Source: a virus. From it: 33,008 bases of DNA. Every line of letters starts with the position of its first letter. The first letter of the stretch is position 1. The notes under the pieces were generated by a model. The model had not been told where the DNA came from. It saw only the letters and a program-made list of their open reading frames with translations, and did no database searches. Shown here in pieces: positions 6,550 through 13,763 of the stretch. The stretch spans positions 1 through 33,008 of IMG/VR virus record IMGVR_UViG_3300035698_008720, one strand, 5' to 3'. Position numbers and translations under genes: made by a program.

Positions 6550-7884
6550 ATGACTAAAATAATAAAATTAAATAAAGTAAAGAACACTAATGAATTTATA
6601 TTTCAAATAAAAGATAAAGAACTTTTAATATATGAAGATATACAAGGATCACAGATATATGTTAAATTTAATAAAAATAAATTTATAATTAAACCGAAAT
6701 CTATTAAAAGCGAAGAATTAAATTTTATTGATTTAACTGTTCAAAAATTTTATAACCAAGCATTTGATTATTTACATTCATTACCAGAATATATAACAAA
6801 TATATTAAATCCAAATTGGTGGTTTGTTTTCGAATATTTCCCTGATAGTCAACCAGCAAATGTAGAATACAAAAGAAAGCCTAAAAATTCACTCATACTT
6901 ACTTGCATATTAAAAGGAAATAAGCATATTTATAATTATAATGAAATAATTGAATTTTCTAAATTATTTAATGTTGATACATTACCTGTTTTATTTAAAG
7001 GTATATTAAATAATAAACAATTAGAAATAATAAATTTATATTTAAATACATCCAACAAAGATATAAAATACATATTCGGTGAAGAAAGTTTTGCTAAATT
7101 CTTTTATACCATGTTAAACCCAAATATTGAAAATTCATTTTTAATGAATAAAGAAGAATTCAATGATAATATTGAAAAACTTATAATAAAAATAGATGGT
7201 GACAATAAATACTCATTCGAAATATTAAACCCCATTCATAAAAAATTATCATTAAACAATGACACCGAATATGTTGAAGTATATACTCTAATTCTTATAA
7301 ATTTCTTAGAATATTTACAATTAGAAAATATAGATGATATAAAATTAACAAAAATAACAAAAGACGAATTATATATAGAAATAATATGTAAAATTTTCAA
7401 TGATTATATGAATAATGTAAAAGATGATATAATCAAATGGAATTTTCATATCCCAGATTTTTTCAAAGAAGATAAATTTAAAATAAATATAGATTTATTA
7501 AATAACCAAAAAACAATTGAACATATAAAATCAAATCCTAAAATCGAATATTCTTTTAAAATTATTTTAAGTTCATTTCATAAAAAAAGAAAAAAACCGA
7601 TTGGATTATTTACAGAAAAAACAGTAGAATTATTTAACGATACTATTGATAAATTAACTGATAAGATATATCAAACATTAAATATAAACAGAGAATACAA
7701 ACTAAAAAAATCCGATGTATTAAATTTTAATGATTTTTTTAATTTAGATTTTAATACAGACAATGATGGTAGATTATATCCTGATGTCTTTTCTATGGAT
7801 GACGAATTTAATGGAAAAGAAAAAGAAAAAAAATCCGGATCAAAATTAAAATTATCACCATACGATAAAAAGAAATTGTTATAG
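6550..7884 (+). CDS. Large hypothetical protein, weakly nucleotidyltransferase/RNA-ligase-like
   Basis: A 444-aa protein without a clear family. The segment WWFVFEYFPDSQPANVEYKRKP followed by SLILTCI (about residues 91-118), and LFNVDTLPVLFKG after it, resembles the middle motifs of some phage RNA/DNA ligase-like nucleotidyltransferases. A convincing KxDG lysine motif is not seen, so this is only a hint. The C-terminal 60 residues are acidic then Lys-rich (KEKEKKSGSKLKLSP). It stands alone between the SPFH terminator and the convergent lysin gene. Confidence 0.55.
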   Translation: MTKIIKLNKVKNTNEFIFQIKDKELLIYEDIQGSQIYVKFNKNKFIIKPKSIKSEELNFIDLTVQKFYNQAFDYLHSLPEYITNILNPNWWFVFEYFPDSQPANVEYKRKPKNSLILTCILKGNKHIYNYNEIIEFSKLFNVDTLPVLFKGILNNKQLEIINLYLNTSNKDIKYIFGEESFAKFFYTMLNPNIENSFLMNKEEFNDNIEKLIIKIDGDNKYSFEILNPIHKKLSLNNDTEYVEVYTLILINFLEYLQLENIDDIKLTKITKDELYIEIICKIFNDYMNNVKDDIIKWNFHIPDFFKEDKFKINIDLLNNQKTIEHIKSNPKIEYSFKIILSSFHKKRKKPIGLFTEKTVELFNDTIDKLTDKIYQTLNINREYKLKKSDVLNFNDFFNLDFNTDNDGRLYPDVFSMDDEFNGKEKEKKSGSKLKLSPYDKKKLL

Positions 7885-7921
7885 ATTTTTATATTCATGG
7901 ATTCAATTCAATTCATAAATT

Positions 7922-7948
7922 AAATCATTTAAATCATTTAAATCATTT
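7922..7948. repeat. Three tandem 9-nt repeats (aaatcattt)
   Basis: Three perfect consecutive copies lie in the 90-nt space between two convergent genes. No function is evident; a slippage-prone microsatellite. Confidence 0.8.
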
Positions 7949-7973
7949 AGTAGTATTTTACCCGAATTTGATA

Positions 7974-8510
7974 TTAAGGTTGAAATGGGTGAATAAATCC
8001 TAATAATTTTAATCCATTTTGGGGTGTATTAAAATTAAGAATTCGTTTTTTCTTAGCAACTTCTATACCTTCACGACCGCCTTGAGAATTTGTATTACCT
8101 TCTACTGTAGTTAATTTATCACCATCATAATCAATTAGAATACCAATATGACCAAATTTGGTTGATTTACTATTAGAATAACTATTCCAAACTATCAACG
8201 ACCCTTTATCAGGTGACTGGTCAACATTAAATTCATTATTATCACTAAAATTATCCCATGTTGCCATTACACTACCAGAAAACAATCCAGATAATTTTTC
8301 TACATATGTAGAATCAATTTGAGCATATGCCAATTTCCATACTAATTCAGAAAAATAAGCACACCATGGATGTGATTTTTTCCACCCCACTGTTTTCATA
8401 TATTCTTCAAATATTTTATCTAAAAATCCTAAATTTCCTTTTATCTCTTTTTGTCCAATGAATTTTTTCGATTCTTCAACAATTTTATTATTTATATTAA
8501 TATCAAACAT
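7974..8510 (-). CDS. CHAP-type peptidoglycan hydrolase (candidate endolysin)
   Basis: The 178-aa protein has a Cys-His-Asn arrangement of CHAP/NlpC-P60-like amidases: C50 in HPWCAYFSELVW, H121 in FGHIGILIDYDG, and N139 in VEGNTNSQGG. The length is that of a single catalytic domain. There is no signal peptide, so release would need a holin or membrane damage. It is expected to cut peptide bonds in host peptidoglycan during lysis or entry. The small basic/acidic gene at 8529-8732 lies 18 nt upstream on the same strand and is probably co-transcribed. Confidence 0.8.
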   Translation of the reverse strand: MFDININNKIVEESKKFIGQKEIKGNLGFLDKIFEEYMKTVGWKKSHPWCAYFSELVWKLAYAQIDSTYVEKLSGLFSGSVMATWDNFSDNNEFNVDQSPDKGSLIVWNSYSNSKSTKFGHIGILIDYDGDKLTTVEGNTNSQGGREGIEVAKKKRILNFNTPQNGLKLLGFIHPFQP

Positions 8511-8528
8511 CTTTCTTTATTAATTTTT

Positions 8529-8732
8529 CTAATCAATAATCATATCATCAGTATCTATTCCTTCTATATCAACAGATTTATCTTCTACTGGTTGATCATT
8601 TAATTTTTCTTTATATTTAGCATCCATCATTTCCATATATGATTTTTTAATTGCGTCTTGTTTTTGTTTTAACCTTTTTTTGTATTCAATTAATTTCTTC
8701 TTATGTTTCTTTCCATTTCTTGACTTAGGCAT
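8529..8732 (-). CDS. Hypothetical 67-aa protein, basic head and acidic tail
   Basis: Starts MPKSRNGKKHKKKLIEYKKR and continues as one charged helix. It ends in an acidic segment (DKSVDIEGIDTDDMIID). Such strongly polarised small proteins occur next to phage structural genes, but no family can be named. It precedes the lysin gene in a likely two-gene unit. Confidence 0.6.
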   Translation of the reverse strand: MPKSRNGKKHKKKLIEYKKRLKQKQDAIKKSYMEMMDAKYKEKLNDQPVEDKSVDIEGIDTDDMIID

Positions 8733-8804
8733 AATATTTTTTTTATTTTTTAGTTTTAATTATTTAATATATAAATATAATTAAACAAAGTTTTAATTAA
8801 TTAT

Positions 8805-8846
8805 GTTCTTTGATATCTTGGTTCAAATGGTTCTATAATGAAATCT
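8805..8846 (+). repeat. 42-nt inverted repeat copy A2 (pairs with 1-42)
   Basis: Matches the reverse complement of 1-42 with one mismatch. It holds the upstream segment and first three codons of the broken frame at 8838. Confidence 0.85.
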
Positions 8847-9030
8847 TGAATTGTAGATAAAACCAATAAAGTAATAATAATCAACGATAACCAAGTTGAT
8901 TTAAATCAATTTTTAATGATTGATTATCGGTGCCTACCAGAAATGGATGTGATAACTGAATTTAAAAATAATATCAGTTGGAACGACTGATTACGAACGT
9001 GGAGATCAAATAAGACCCTTGATTTTTTAA
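8838..9030 (+). pseudogene. Broken small gene (M-K-S start, early TGA, frameshift)
   Basis: The frame starts M-K-S, meets TGA at codon 4, then stays open for about 46 codons (IVDKTNKVIIINDNQVDLNQ continuing to TEFKNNISWND). A frame one register away continues with VGTTDYERGDQIRPLIF to a stop at 9030. A premature stop plus one frameshift fits a decayed gene of roughly 63 codons. Its 5' end is a duplicate of the gene leaving the left edge, so the intact paralogue probably lies just outside the window. Function unknown. Confidence 0.5.
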
Positions 9031-9064
9031 ATTAAAGGCATAATCTATGAAACGTTTAAGAGAA

Positions 9065-9109
9065 GGAACTTTATGTTCCCGAAATCACTACATCTTTAGT
9101 GTCGTGGTA
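9065..9109. repeat. Two adjacent hairpins; third copy of the terminal-repeat hairpin
   Basis: A GGAAC/GTTCC hairpin (9065-9079) is followed by a degenerate version of the ACGACA-TGTCGT hairpin (about 9086-9109), the core of the inverted repeats near both window ends. The loop TCTTTAG is identical; one stem pair is lost. A 23-codon frame from 9047 covers this region but looks accidental. Confidence 0.55.
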
Positions 9110-9208
9110 GTTCATTAAGTTTAAATAATTTATATATAGAAATAAAAAAATATAGTAATATTCCATTTGTATTCTATAAAATGTATCCAAACTTAATACG
9201 AAAATATA

Positions 9209-9610
9209 ATGAAACATATAAAAAAATATAATGACATAAAAGATAAACAAACTCGTGGATATGAGGTTGATAATATAAAATCAATATCAAAAATTTTTAA
9301 TAAGTATAACCTGGTTAAAGAATCTATCAATTGGACATTTGATGATGAAGAAGAAGAAGAAGATATATTAACCAATCCTATTTTTGTAAAATTTTTAATA
9401 AATAATAATGCTTACACATCATTTATTGAAAATTTAAAAAATGAAAAATACAATGGTTCGCTTAAAAAAAAATATAAATCTATAGAATCGTTTTGTGATG
9501 ATATACAAGATTCTGATTATCTTTATTTTTCTTTTCTTTGGAGATTGACACCAGAAAAATTTGAATATTGGGAGGAATTAAATTCGGATTGGATAAATAT
9601 AATTCTATGA
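9209..9610 (+). CDS. Tandem paralogue 1, with capsid-targeting-like N-terminus
   Basis: First of three tandem related genes; 133 aa. Residues 1-40 (starting MKHIKKYNDIKDK) are unique to this copy. The shared domain follows: INWTFDDEEEEED, ILTNPIFVKFLINNNAYTSF, a variable segment, then KSIESFCDDI, YLYFSFLWRLTPEKFEYW and LNSDWI. The pattern is all-helical with many aromatics and no catalytic residues visible. The N-terminus resembles the capsid-targeting-like starts elsewhere in the window. Family unknown. Confidence 0.65.
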   Translation: MKHIKKYNDIKDKQTRGYEVDNIKSISKIFNKYNLVKESINWTFDDEEEEEDILTNPIFVKFLINNNAYTSFIENLKNEKYNGSLKKKYKSIESFCDDIQDSDYLYFSFLWRLTPEKFEYWEELNSDWINIIL

Positions 9611-9626
9611 AAAAAAAAATAAAAAT

Positions 9627-9923
9627 ATGAAAAATCCAATAGATTGGACTTTTGATGATGAAGAAGAAAACAATATATTAACCAATCCTATTTTTGTAAA
9701 CTTTTTAATGAATAATAACGCTTACGCATCATTTATTAAAAATTTAAAAAATAAAAATTGTGAGTTAAATAATAAAAAACATAAAACTATAGAATCACTT
9801 TGTGATGATATAATAGAATATAATTATTTGTATTTACCTTTTGTTTGGAGATCGACACCAGAAGGATTTGATTATTGGAATAAATTAAATTTGGATTGGC
9901 GATATTCAATAAAAAAAATCTAA
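9627..9923 (+). CDS. Tandem paralogue 2
   Basis: 98 aa, starting directly at the shared domain (MKNPIDWTFDDEEENN, ILTNPIFVNFLMNNNAYASF, KTIESLCDDI, YLYLPFVWRSTPEGFDYW, LNLDWR), 16 nt after paralogue 1. It lacks the 40-residue leader of copy 1. Amino-acid similarity is high across the whole domain, indicating recent tandem duplication. Function unknown. Confidence 0.65.
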   Translation: MKNPIDWTFDDEEENNILTNPIFVNFLMNNNAYASFIKNLKNKNCELNNKKHKTIESLCDDIIEYNYLYLPFVWRSTPEGFDYWNKLNLDWRYSIKKI

Positions 9924-9927
9924 AAAT

Positions 9928-10216
9928 ATGAAAAACCCAATAGATTGGACTTTTAACCAATTCTATTTTTGTAAACTTTTTAATGAATAATAACGCTTAC
10001 ACATCATTTATTAAAAATTTAGAAAATAACAACATTGTATTACCATCAGAATCTTACCGTAAAACATATAAAACTATAGAATCATTTTGTGATGATATAG
10101 CAAAATATAATTATTTATATCATTCTTTTCTTTGGAATTTGACACCAGAAGGATATGATTATTGGAAGAAATTGAATTTGAATTGGCGAGATTATTTGGA
10201 AAAAAATTGGACATAG
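9928..10216 (+). pseudogene. Tandem paralogue 3, 5' end broken by a 26-nt deletion
   Basis: It begins like copy 2 (ATG at 9928, MKNPIDWTF). The 26 nt encoding DDEEENNIL in copy 2 are missing, which shifts the frame so that translation from 9928 stops at 9990. The rest of the domain stays open from an internal ATG at 9983 (MNNNAYTSFIKNL to EKNWT, 77 aa) and remains well conserved. It is either a truncated but still expressed protein restarted at 9983, or an early pseudogene. Confidence 0.65.
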
Positions 10217-10248
10217 AAAACTGATATTGGTAATTAATATATAGGAAT

Positions 10249-10656
10249 ATGGATAAACAAAATAAAATAACAACTGACTTTGAAAATTTCAAATCTAAAC
10301 AGAATAAATCTAAAGATTATGACCCTTTATCTGATGATATCACTGTCCTAAGAAAGTTGGATAATGGTAATTATGAAAAAGCAAAAGGACCATTTAATAT
10401 TGTTCAAATAACTGGAATAATAACAGATGAAAAAGAAATCGATAAAATCGAAAATCAATTATCTGAAAACGTACCAGGTGCACCAGTATTCAACACAGAT
10501 CTAATATTAAAAAAAGTAAAAAGAGGGGATATTATATGGGTAACTGCTTTATTAGAAAGACCTGGAAACACATCTTTTAATTCTCAGAATTTAAGCGTAA
10601 TAAAATGCAGAGTAGTCGATTTCTTTTATGGGCTTAACAAGTTGAAATATATATAG
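10249..10656 (+). CDS. Hypothetical protein, 135 aa
   Basis: The N-terminal 30 residues are polar and probably disordered. The rest looks like a beta-rich domain (FNIVQITGIITDEKEIDKI, DLILKKVKRGDIIWVTALL, LSVIKCRVVDFFYGL). No family or catalytic motif is recognised. It meets the convergent endonuclease gene with no gap. Confidence 0.6.
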   Translation: MDKQNKITTDFENFKSKQNKSKDYDPLSDDITVLRKLDNGNYEKAKGPFNIVQITGIITDEKEIDKIENQLSENVPGAPVFNTDLILKKVKRGDIIWVTALLERPGNTSFNSQNLSVIKCRVVDFFYGLNKLKYI

Positions 10657-11766
10657 TTATAATATTTTATCCAATTTTTTTACAATATTTTCATTATATT
10701 TAATTCTACATAATTTTATATTACTATCTTCGCAATATTTATTTTTAATAATATCTCTATTTTTATTTTCTTTCAAATATTCTAAACCACCAAATTTTTC
10801 AACAGGTTTAAAATGTTGTATTCCGTCATATTCTATACACATATTATAATTTGGTAAATAAAAATCAAAAAACAAAGGATTTATATTTCTACAACCCCCA
10901 AAAGATACCTGAGTTTCAAAAATCATATTCCTTTCATTCAAATAATTAAAAATTTGATTTTCTCCTTTTGAGGATTTACAATTAGGACACCCGCTTCCTC
11001 TTAAATGAGATGCTGGAGTTTGTTTAAAAATATCATGTTCTTCACAAATTATTTGTACTTTCTTATTATTACCATTATAATCCACTAATGAATAATCATA
11101 TTTATCTCCATGTATCTTTTTGGATTTTTTAATAAATTCTTTCGTATTTGATAAAAGTTTTAAACTCACCTGTTCATAACCACATTTCTTGCATCCACCA
11201 TCATTAATATTTAAATGATGTGATGGTTGTTGTTCAAATATTCCATGTTCCCTACAAATTATTTTTACCTTCGTTTTGTTATTTTTATAATCAACTAATG
11301 AATAATCATATTTTTCATTATAAATCTTATTTGATCTTTCGATAAATTCAATTGTTGTTAAATTTATATTTCTTGCACATATCTGACATCCTTTACCTTG
11401 CAAATGATCATTAGGAATTTGTTCAAATGTTCCATGTTCTTTACAAATTATTTTCACTTTTTTATGAACATTTTCATATTTAACTAATGAATAATCATAT
11501 CTATCATCATGTGTTTTATTAGATTTTTCAATAAATTCTTTCGTATTTGAAAATTTAGATAATCTTCGTTTTTCAAAACCACATAATTTACAACCTCTAC
11601 CTATTAAATGTTTTGTTGGTATTTGTCCAAACATACCATGAATAGGGCAAATTATTTTAACTCTTTTACTCACACTTACATAATCAACTAATGAATAATC
11701 ATATTTATCATTATGAATTCGTTTTGAGCGAACAATAAAATCTTCAATTGTGATTTTTTTAGGCAT
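10657..11766 (-). CDS. Zinc-repeat VSR/PD-(D/E)XK-type endonuclease (candidate homing endonuclease)
   Basis: 369 aa. Four repeats of about 65 residues each carry F-x2-(R/K)S-x2-H-x-D-(K/R)YDYSLV-x-Y, then (V/I)KIIC-x2-HG-x-F-x-Q-x-P-x2-HL and GC-x2-C, a likely zinc-binding DNA-recognition unit; repeat 4 has HD in place of HG. From about residue 266 a nuclease domain follows: SKGENQIFNYLNER, LFFDFYLPNYNMCIEYDGIQHF, then KNRDIIKNKYCEDSNIKLCRIKY, with the D...E-Y-D order of VSR/PD-(D/E)XK enzymes. Such proteins are common as free-standing mobile endonucleases in phages. Its ATG overlaps the end of an RHH gene, so the two are probably translationally coupled. Confidence 0.8.
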   Translation of the reverse strand: MPKKITIEDFIVRSKRIHNDKYDYSLVDYVSVSKRVKIICPIHGMFGQIPTKHLIGRGCKLCGFEKRRLSKFSNTKEFIEKSNKTHDDRYDYSLVKYENVHKKVKIICKEHGTFEQIPNDHLQGKGCQICARNINLTTIEFIERSNKIYNEKYDYSLVDYKNNKTKVKIICREHGIFEQQPSHHLNINDGGCKKCGYEQVSLKLLSNTKEFIKKSKKIHGDKYDYSLVDYNGNNKKVQIICEEHDIFKQTPASHLRGSGCPNCKSSKGENQIFNYLNERNMIFETQVSFGGCRNINPLFFDFYLPNYNMCIEYDGIQHFKPVEKFGGLEYLKENKNRDIIKNKYCEDSNIKLCRIKYNENIVKKLDKIL

Positions 11767-11902
11767 TTTTTTTCTTATCTTTTAATAATTTTTTAATACA
11801 ATTTTCAACAAACAATGATTTATTTATTGATATTTCATTACAATATGATAAAAATTTTTCATATATTTTTTCATCTATTGTAAATGTTTTTTGAATTTTC
11901 AT
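11759..11902 (-). CDS. Small ribbon-helix-helix DNA-binding protein
   Basis: 47 aa with the classical RHH layout: beta strand MKIQKTFTI, first helix DEKIYEKFLSYCNEI, turn SIN, second helix KSLFVENCIKKLLKDKK. The stop codon overlaps the start of the endonuclease gene (8 nt shared), a typical coupled pair. By family it should bind DNA as a dimer. It could repress its own operon or aid the endonuclease in target binding; both are inference. It is easily missed because of its length. Confidence 0.75.
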   Translation of the reverse strand: MKIQKTFTIDEKIYEKFLSYCNEISINKSLFVENCIKKLLKDKKKNA

Positions 11903-12010
11903 ATTTATTTATATTGTTTTATATGTATATATAGTAATTTTTCATTATCAAAAATCAATATATAAATAAAATAATTATTTTAAATTAAATTGAAAAAAAA
12001 TAAAAAAAAT

Positions 12011-12319
12011 ATGAAACATTTAAAAAAATTTAATGAAATGAAATCTTCGATTATAAAAGAAAATATATCTGATGAAGATATAATAAATTATTTTAAAAAT
12101 GCAAAACCAGGTGATATGGTACTATGTTTTAAAGATTATCATAATTTATATCATAAAGATAATAAATATGAAATTTATAATATAGATTATGATAATAATA
12201 AAATAACAATAAATAATCATAAAATATCCCTGAATAAAAAAGCAATTCTGGGCTGGAAAACATTTTTGAACTATTTTCAAATAACCCAAAAAGAAGATGA
12301 ATATTTTCGCAAAAGATAG
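12011..12319 (+). CDS. Small protein with capsid-targeting-like N-terminus
   Basis: 102 aa from the ATG at 12011. An in-frame TTG at 11990 would add seven Lys/Asn residues and is not needed. The start MKHLKKFNEMKSSIIKE follows the N-terminal pattern seen in several other proteins here, with IKE as a possible prohead-protease-like site. The body contains a small beta domain (PGDMVLCFKDYHNLYHKDNK, YEIYNIDYDNNKITINNHKIS). Function unknown; packaging with the virion is inference. Confidence 0.6.
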   Translation: MKHLKKFNEMKSSIIKENISDEDIINYFKNAKPGDMVLCFKDYHNLYHKDNKYEIYNIDYDNNKITINNHKISLNKKAILGWKTFLNYFQITQKEDEYFRKR

Positions 12320-12411
12320 CTTTTTCTGATAATCTTGAAACATTTTAAATTAAATCGAAAAAAATAAAAACGAATTTATTTTTTTAATATATAAATAAAA
12401 GTATTAAATTT

Positions 12412-12945
12412 ATGAATAAAAAAAGAAAGAAAAGAATAACGATACCTGATAAAGCATTAGCAAATGCTGTAAAAAACGGTGAGATATCGTCAGAAGTATT
12501 ATCCGATGATAAAAAAAAGTTAGTTAAAAAAATAATAAAAAATACAAGTGTCAATGATTTAGATAAAGCAACTAAAAATAAATATAAATTTTCTAAAAGA
12601 CATATAAAACATAGAAAAAATAAAAAAAATGAATCAATTTTTTACAAAAAAATAATTAATACCCAAATGAAAACAATTAGAAATTTCTCGGATTTTAACA
12701 AAATCAACGAAAACAAAGAACCAAAAAGATTTCCAAAAGAAAACAAATTTAAAAGAGTAATAGATAACAATGAAGAAATTCTACAATCTTTAATCGAACA
12801 TAAATTTACAGGGGAAGAAGATAATGAGGGCGGATTTATTATATTTGATATAATAGAAAAAAATTATAATATAACAAATGAAAAACCACTCGATATAAGA
12901 GAATGTGTAAAACAAGAATTCGACCACATAATGGATAATTTATAA
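12412..12945 (+). CDS. Apparent in-frame fusion of two small proteins
   Basis: 177 aa. Residues 1-85 are very basic (start MNKKRKKRITIPDKALANAV). At residue 86 (ATG at 12667) a new start-like sequence MKTIRNFSDFNKINENKE appears, matching the capsid-targeting-like N-termini of this window, with INE as a possible cleavage site. The following 75 residues are acidic and helical. Either two genes have fused through loss of a stop codon, or translation also starts internally at 12667. A terminator follows. Confidence 0.55.
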   Translation: MNKKRKKRITIPDKALANAVKNGEISSEVLSDDKKKLVKKIIKNTSVNDLDKATKNKYKFSKRHIKHRKNKKNESIFYKKIINTQMKTIRNFSDFNKINENKEPKRFPKENKFKRVIDNNEEILQSLIEHKFTGEEDNEGGFIIFDIIEKNYNITNEKPLDIRECVKQEFDHIMDNL

Positions 12946-12952
12946 AAACAAA

Positions 12953-12989
12953 AAAAAAGAGAGTATCTCTTAGATCACTCTCTCTTTTG
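12953..12989 (+). terminator. Intrinsic terminator
   Basis: An A-run and AGAGAGT pair with ACTCTCT and a T-run across a 12-nt loop. It follows the gene ending at 12945 and is also T-rich on the opposite strand, so it may serve the convergent gene too. Confidence 0.7.
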
Positions 12990-13019
12990 TTGTTAAATTA
13001 AATTTCTTTTTATCCCTGT

Positions 13020-13358
13020 TTACTCTAGCCCATCAAGTATTTGATTAGCCTCTTCTGAAAGATACATGGAATTAACTAACTCATAAACTTGATGATAAAA
13101 CGATATTCTTAAACGAAGTTCATCTTTCCAAGCAGAAGTAATTACCAAAATACCAACTAATCCATTAACTTCAAATTCATTAATGTCGATGTTTTCCAAA
13201 AATCTATTAACTAAATCGAATTGCTCATCAATTAACAAATCATCAAATGTATTAAAAATATAATCCAAAGTTTTTTCTACATTACTTGTTCTTTGAAGAT
13301 TTATTATATGTGATTTGATCCTATTTACACTAATTCGAGTTAACAAATGGTCTTCCAT
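13020..13358 (-). CDS. Hypothetical helical protein, 112 aa
   Basis: Almost entirely helical pattern (RIKSHIINLQRTSNVEKTL, LDYIFNTFDDLLIDEQFD, YHQVYELVNSMYLSEEANQ) with a hydrophobic central stretch GLVGILVITSAW. No motif is recognised. It lies 23 nt downstream of the zinc-ribbon gene on the same strand and is probably co-transcribed from the promoter at 13731. Confidence 0.6.
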   Translation of the reverse strand: MEDHLLTRISVNRIKSHIINLQRTSNVEKTLDYIFNTFDDLLIDEQFDLVNRFLENIDINEFEVNGLVGILVITSAWKDELRLRISFYHQVYELVNSMYLSEEANQILDGLE

Positions 13359-13381
13359 ATTTCCGGAATATTTGTTTCCTT

Positions 13382-13681
13382 TTAATTATTTGATATTTTC
13401 CAATTCACATTCTCATCGTTATTCAACACATCACTATAGTGATATTCATATGTAATTAATCCATCCTCATCTAAATAATGAAAACAATTACACACATCAC
13501 AATGCATACCATCACGATCTTTATCATCCAATTTTTTTCTAAATGATACAATATTCACATTACCACAATTTAAACATTTTTTAACCAGTTGAATGGTTTT
13601 TTTTACATTATTGTTATTGTTATAGTACTCTGCGATTTCTTTGGTAATTTCCTCTCTATTGACTAATTTCTGGTCATTCAT
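13382..13681 (-). CDS. Zinc-ribbon protein, 99 aa
   Basis: Two CxxC pairs are visible, CLNCGN and HCDVCN, about 24 residues apart; they would bind one zinc ion in a ribbon fold. The N-terminus is helical with a run of five Asn; the C-terminus is acidic. Small zinc ribbons in phages often contact nucleic acid or transcription machinery, but no specific role can be assigned. A Bacteroidota -7 box lies 50 nt upstream. Confidence 0.65.
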   Translation of the reverse strand: MNDQKLVNREEITKEIAEYYNNNNNVKKTIQLVKKCLNCGNVNIVSFRKKLDDKDRDGMHCDVCNCFHYLDEDGLITYEYHYSDVLNNDENVNWKISNN

Positions 13682-13730
13682 TTTTTTTTTATTTTTTTCA
13701 TTTTTAATAATTTAAATATAATATCTTTTT

Positions 13731-13738
13731 CAAAGATA
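13731..13738 (-). promoter_or_regulatory. Bacteroidota -7 box
   Basis: TATCTTTG on the minus strand, about 50 nt before the ATG of the zinc-ribbon gene. It probably drives the two-gene unit 13681-13020. Confidence 0.5.
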
Positions 13739-13763
13739 AACAAATTTTATTTATAACATATTA

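Noticed and set aside
7922-7948. Possible CRISPR-like or origin iteron array
   Set aside because: Only three short contiguous 9-nt units without spacers; best seen as a microsatellite. No CRISPR array was found in the window.
9047-9118. 23-codon frame over the two hairpins at 9.07-9.11 kb
   Set aside because: Its C-terminal half is dictated by the repeated hairpin and its end is a run of Val codons; no support for translation.
11990-12010. TTG start for the gene at 12011
   Set aside because: It adds only a low-complexity Lys/Asn stretch read through a typical leader; the ATG at 12011 gives the recurrent MKHLKKFNEM start.
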